DNA of 9,803 nucleotides from Odoribacter sp036657595 (GTDB taxonomy: Bacteria; Bacteroidota; Bacteroidia; Bacteroidales; Marinifilaceae). Positions 7,445-9,803 of the stretch are shown here, piece by piece (the first letter of the stretch is position 1; every line of letters begins with the position of its first letter). The stretch covers positions 1 through 9,803 of the forward strand of contig JAVXFZ010000090.1 of assembly GCA_036657595.1 (NCBI GenBank). Direction: 5' to 3'. Made by a program: the position numbers and the translations under genes. Below the pieces are notes generated by a model that made no database searches, was not told the origin of the DNA, and saw only the letters and a program-made list of their open reading frames with translations.

Positions 7445-8014
7445 ATGGGGAAAGTAATTATATTTTCTGCACCCAGTGGGGCAGGCAAGAGTACCATTGT
7501 TAATCATTTATTGAGCAAACAATTGGGTTTAGAGTTTTCCGTATCGGCAACCACTCGCGCGCCTCGAGGAGCGGAACAGAACGGAACAGAATATTATTTC
7601 TTTACGATTGAAGAGATGAAAAAGCGGATTGCTGCCGGTGAATTTCTTGAATACGAGGAGGTCTATCCCGGTTGTTATTACGGAACACTCCATCAGGAAG
7701 TGGAACGGATCTGGGCAAAAGGACATACGGTCTTGTTTGATGTAGACGTCGTCGGCGGAGCGAATATCAAGGATAAATTTGGCGACAATGCTTTGTCCAT
7801 TTTTATCCAGCCGCCTTCCGTAGAAATTCTTCGCAAACGCTTGGAGACACGTGGGACGGATGCTCCCGATCAGATCGAAAAGCGAGTGGCGAAAGCTGCC
7901 TATGAAATGACATTTGCCGATCGTTTCGACACAATCATCATTAACGACCGTTTAGGGGATGCTCTCGCAAAGGCGGAAGCGAAAGTGAGAGAATTTTTGC
8001 ATTTGACAAACTAA
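7445..8014 (+). CDS. gmk: Guanylate kinase
   Basis: Cytoplasmic enzyme converting GMP plus ATP to GDP plus ADP. The P-loop SAPSGAGKST (8-17, Lys15) starts with Ala rather than Gly, as in many guanylate kinases. The GMP-binding part shows TTRAPRGAEQNGTEYYF (36-52, Arg38, Arg41, Glu44), followed by EFLEYEEVYPGCYYGT (66-81). VLFDVDVVGG (96-105) and the lid motif RLETRGTD (132-139) follow. I chose the ATG at 7445 because MGKVIIFSAPS gives 189 residues, the usual length, with the P-loop close to the N-terminus. In-frame ATGs at 7397 and 7439 would add 16 or 2 residues that look unlike the family. None of the three has a convincing ribosome binding site. The gene follows yicC after 93 bp and precedes nadD by 10 bp. 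Confidence 0.96.
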   Translation: MGKVIIFSAPSGAGKSTIVNHLLSKQLGLEFSVSATTRAPRGAEQNGTEYYFFTIEEMKKRIAAGEFLEYEEVYPGCYYGTLHQEVERIWAKGHTVLFDVDVVGGANIKDKFGDNALSIFIQPPSVEILRKRLETRGTDAPDQIEKRVAKAAYEMTFADRFDTIIINDRLGDALAKAEAKVREFLHLTN

Positions 8015-8024
8015 CAAATATTGA

Positions 8025-8603
8025 ATGACTTCCATCGGTTTATTTTTTGGTTCCTTTAATCCGATCCACAACGGGCATCTAAAGATTGCGCAATATTTAC
8101 TCTACAAAGGATATTGCAATCGGGTATGGTTTGTCGTGTCGCCCCGGAATCCATTAAAAAGAGATAGCACCTTATTGGAGGAAACGAAACGCTTAGAAAT
8201 AGTAAAAGCCGCTATTGCCGGCGACGTACGGATCGAGGCGTGCGACATAGAATTTACAATGCCCCGACCGTCTTATACCTTGGACACACTGCGCCTATTA
8301 GAGAAAAAATATCCGAATACAACCTTTGCTCTTATTATTGGTGAAGACAACCTGCGGGATTTCCACCTCTGGCGCGATGCTTCTGTGATTGCCGACAACT
8401 ATCGGATCTTGGTTTATCCGCGTAAAGGAATGAAGACGTCCAATTTAATGTGGAAAAATTTGTTTTTAGTGGATGCACCGATGGCGGATATTTCTTCAAC
8501 GGAGATACGGCAAAAGATCAGGAACAACGAGGATATTTCCGCAATGGTTCCGGCGAATGCGCACCATTTGATACTTGATTGCTACAACATAAATGAAAGC
8601 TAA
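8025..8603 (+). CDS. nadD: Nicotinate-nucleotide adenylyltransferase
   Basis: Cytoplasmic NAD biosynthesis enzyme, 192 residues, that joins NaMN and ATP to make deamido-NAD. The nucleotidyltransferase signature is clear: GLFFGSFNPIHNGH (5-18, with the HxGH pair His15/His18) and the C-terminal ISSTEIR (156-162). Substrate-binding segments typical of NadD are visible: VSPRNPLK (38-45), RPSYTLDTL (81-89), IGEDNL (105-110) and the FHLW tryptophan (Trp116). These set it apart from CoaD (phosphopantetheine adenylyltransferase). Length is normal. It starts 10 bp after gmk, so it belongs to the same transcript, and its last codons overlap the next gene by 11 bp. No Shine-Dalgarno is seen, so translation may depend on coupling to gmk. 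Confidence 0.97.
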   Translation: MTSIGLFFGSFNPIHNGHLKIAQYLLYKGYCNRVWFVVSPRNPLKRDSTLLEETKRLEIVKAAIAGDVRIEACDIEFTMPRPSYTLDTLRLLEKKYPNTTFALIIGEDNLRDFHLWRDASVIADNYRILVYPRKGMKTSNLMWKNLFLVDAPMADISSTEIRQKIRNNEDISAMVPANAHHLILDCYNINES

Positions 8604-9579
8604 GATCGGATGCTTCTTTCTGTTTTGCTTGTTGACGGAAGTTTTGTTGGCACAGCGCATCTTGCCGGAAAAAAGCCGACAAGAGAAAAAAGCGGAAAAA
8701 CAGGCAAATCGACCCCAAAAGGAAAAAAAGCAACCGGACATTGAATGGCGTTGGGACCCGCGTCGGCTTCCCGCTACCAGCAAAGGTGTTCCCGACATTT
8801 CAGCTTGGCATACCGGTACAGCCGGTATCTTACCTTCAGATGCTGCCGAATTGAGCCTTTTCAATCCTTCGCGTATCGGCTTTGCAAAGCGCACGGAATT
8901 ACTATTCCGGGTAGCAGAAGAGCCTTTTCTGCCCAACATCGGATTGAAACATCATTGGCTGGGGAAGAAAAAACTATTCTTTGCCTCCGAGCATACGTTG
9001 TATTACACTTATCCCGCGTTGAAAATCTTGCAACATACGGGCTTTCGCGACTTGATCCCCGACTCGCTTCACATCGGACAAGGATTTGCGATGCGGAATG
9101 AATTAATACTATCTTGGCTAATGAATCCCCGCGTATTTGGTTGTCCCGATTCGCCATCTGAAAAGATACTGAGTTTGCGGGTAGGGACGGAATTTTATAT
9201 AGGATTCGGGGACGCAGGTGTGCGACCGTTCGATTATGTCCATTCGTTTTATCACACTCAAATTCTTGACAACAGACTACTCTATTATGGAGGCTTACAG
9301 TTCGACTCTTATTTTTCTCAGCGTTTCCATTACAGTGTCAACGGATTGTTTTACAGTGTTGACCTACGCCGTGATTATGCCATAGAGGCAAACTTACGCC
9401 TGACTTGCTATGTCTCCCGGCATATCGGTATTTCAGCCGCTTGCAAAGGAGCCTCCATTCGGGTAGGAGCCTCCACAAAATTGGTTTGTCTTCCTCTGCT
9501 CGACTTTACTTATCTGATTCATCCGGGGCGTTCTACTATTCAGCACGGACTTTATAAAAACAGACGAATGAAACGATAG
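8593..9579 (+). CDS. Exported protein of unknown function, possible outer-membrane beta protein
   Basis: I do not recognise this 328-residue protein. It begins with MKAKIGCFFLFCLLTEVLLA, a good signal peptide with likely cleavage after Ala20 (LLA-QR) and no lipobox. Next comes a very basic, Lys/Gln/Glu-rich segment (about 24-48), then WRWDPRRLP (52-60). The rest (about 85-310) is rich in short alternating hydrophobic/aromatic stretches such as KLFFASEHTLYYTYP, SLRVGTEFYIGFG and LLYYGGLQFDSYF. This pattern fits beta strands of an outer-membrane or periplasmic protein. It ends in NRRMKR rather than a terminal aromatic beta-signal, which argues against a simple classical porin. The start overlaps nadD by 11 bp, implying translational coupling. 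A regular start, signal peptide and clean stop support a real gene. Function is unknown; position in a nucleotide/NAD operon need not indicate role. Confidence 0.85.
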   Translation: MKAKIGCFFLFCLLTEVLLAQRILPEKSRQEKKAEKQANRPQKEKKQPDIEWRWDPRRLPATSKGVPDISAWHTGTAGILPSDAAELSLFNPSRIGFAKRTELLFRVAEEPFLPNIGLKHHWLGKKKLFFASEHTLYYTYPALKILQHTGFRDLIPDSLHIGQGFAMRNELILSWLMNPRVFGCPDSPSEKILSLRVGTEFYIGFGDAGVRPFDYVHSFYHTQILDNRLLYYGGLQFDSYFSQRFHYSVNGLFYSVDLRRDYAIEANLRLTCYVSRHIGISAACKGASIRVGASTKLVCLPLLDFTYLIHPGRSTIQHGLYKNRRMKR

Positions 9580-9621
9580 AATTGTTCGTTCTCCCCCTAC
9601 TCAATCGCTACCCTATCGTTT
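9571..9621 (+). repeat. Inverted repeat spanning a stop codon
   Basis: AAACGATAG (9571-9579), which contains the last two codons and the TAG stop of the exported-protein gene, is the exact reverse complement of CTATCGTTT (9613-9621). The loop is 33 nt, and within it ATTG (9581-9584) can also pair with CAAT (9602-9605). As RNA this would fold over the stop codon. There is no T-run after it, so it is not a standard intrinsic terminator. A 9-bp match at this spacing could be chance. Confidence 0.4.
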
Positions 9622-9651
9622 GGGAATGCTTTGGGGTTCGCTACCTTCCAG

Positions 9652-9695
9652 TCGTTTCCTCGTCGTATTCCCTTCGTTTCCCCTTCGTCGCGAAA
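9652..9695. repeat. Degenerate 11-bp tandem repeat, four units
   Basis: Four consecutive 11-bp units each begin with TCGT: TCGTTTCCTCG at 9652, TCGTATTCCCT at 9663, TCGTTTCCCCT at 9674 and TCGTCGCGAAA at 9685. The first three agree closely apart from one inserted A and the ends; the fourth keeps only the head. Related 11-mers lie just upstream, with TCG at 9605, 9616 and 9638 in the same 11-bp register (9627 has TGC), then a 3-bp phase shift. Eleven bp is close to one DNA turn, so each unit would face the same side of the helix. Confidence 0.6.
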
Positions 9696-9708
9696 CGAAG
9701 GGGATGCG
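9664..9708 (+). other. Long stem-loop in 3' region, with competing alternative fold
   Basis: Plus-strand RNA can form 17 consecutive pairs between 9664-9680 and 9692-9708, including an 11-bp perfect core (CCCTTCGTTTC with GAAACGAAGGG) and two G-U pairs, around an 11-nt loop. A second, shorter stem competes for the same right arm: TCCCCTTCGT (9679-9688) with ACGAAGGGGA (9695-9704), perfect over 10 bp with loop CGCGAA. The two G-U pairs become A-C mismatches on the minus strand, so the long stem favours the plus transcript. It lies 85 bp after the exported-protein gene. No U-tract follows, so a role as terminator is uncertain; a 3'-end stabilising structure or a dispersed repeat is equally possible. 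Confidence 0.6.
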
Positions 9709-9757
9709 TAGAGACTTCATCGAGGATTCATCTATAATCAATAGATAATCAAATAAT

Positions 9758-9794
9758 TATGGATGGATATTGATGAGATTATATGGATAGATAT
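9758..9794. repeat. Short direct repeat in AT-rich promoter region
   Basis: TATGGATGGATAT (9758-9770) recurs as TATGGATAGATAT (9782-9794), 12 of 13 bases identical and 24 bp apart. ATAATCAA also appears twice, 11 bp apart, at 9734 and 9745. The copies flank and overlap the -33 and -7 boxes of the edge promoter, so they might be regulator sites. In DNA this AT-rich they may also be chance. Confidence 0.3.
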
Positions 9795-9799
9795 TTTTG
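9770..9799 (+). promoter_or_regulatory. Bacteroidota-type promoter reading out of the window
   Basis: TTG (9770-9772) is followed after exactly 19 bp by TATTTTTG (9792-9799), a full TAnnTTTG match. This is the consensus arrangement for the phylum's main sigma factor. The predicted transcription start is just beyond the last base, so the gene it serves lies to the right and is not visible. The rest of 9580-9803 contains no coding sequence that I can support. Confidence 0.6.
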
Positions 9800-9803
9800 A
9801 AAT

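Noticed and set aside
8496..8939. 147-residue open frame on the minus strand across nadD and the exported-protein gene
   Set aside because: Its sequence is low-complexity, with Cys/Phe/Ser-rich runs that mirror the Lys-rich coding strand, and it has no promoter or motif. nadD is certain on the other strand.
9605..9695. CRISPR array
   Set aside because: The units are 11 bp, degenerate and directly adjacent, with no spacers of uniform length and no cas gene nearby.

Overview
The window looks like a chromosomal housekeeping segment from the phylum Bacteroidota, probably order Bacteroidales; I cannot resolve the genus. Three things support this. The order yicC-gmk-nadD is, from general knowledge, common in that group. 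Several promoters read as the Bacteroidota sigma-factor type (-33 TTG, about 19 bp, -7 TAnnTTTG). Start codons are preceded by A/T-rich leaders with little or no Shine-Dalgarno sequence. No mobile element, rRNA, tRNA, CRISPR array or phage gene is visible.

Left part (1-2960, minus strand): three genes are transcribed right to left. They are a 5'-methylthioadenosine/S-adenosylhomocysteine-type deaminase of the amidohydrolase superfamily, an agmatinase/arginase-family ureohydrolase, and a compact rhomboid serine protease that ends exactly at the window edge. The first two have their own candidate promoters. Agmatinase makes putrescine and the deaminase recycles nucleoside by-products of SAM use, so a polyamine/methyl-cycle link is plausible but not shown.

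Middle (3106-6272): a 14-TM drug-exporter-type MFS protein on the plus strand converges on lepA (elongation factor 4) on the minus strand. Their stop codons are only 2 bp apart. lepA and yicC then diverge from a 200-bp intergenic region that holds -7-like boxes for both directions.

Right part (6473-9579, plus strand): yicC (endoribonuclease family), gmk (guanylate kinase), nadD (nicotinate-nucleotide adenylyltransferase) and an exported protein of unknown function. gmk and nadD are 10 bp apart, and nadD overlaps the unknown gene by 11 bp, so these three are almost certainly co-transcribed.

Far right (9580-9803): no gene. The first half holds a degenerate 11-bp tandem repeat that folds, as plus-strand RNA, into a long stem-loop with a competing alternative fold. 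The second half is AT-rich and ends in a near-perfect Bacteroidota promoter pointing out of the window.

I found no convincing new multi-gene system. The least explained items are the exported protein after nadD and the repeat/hairpin element behind it.
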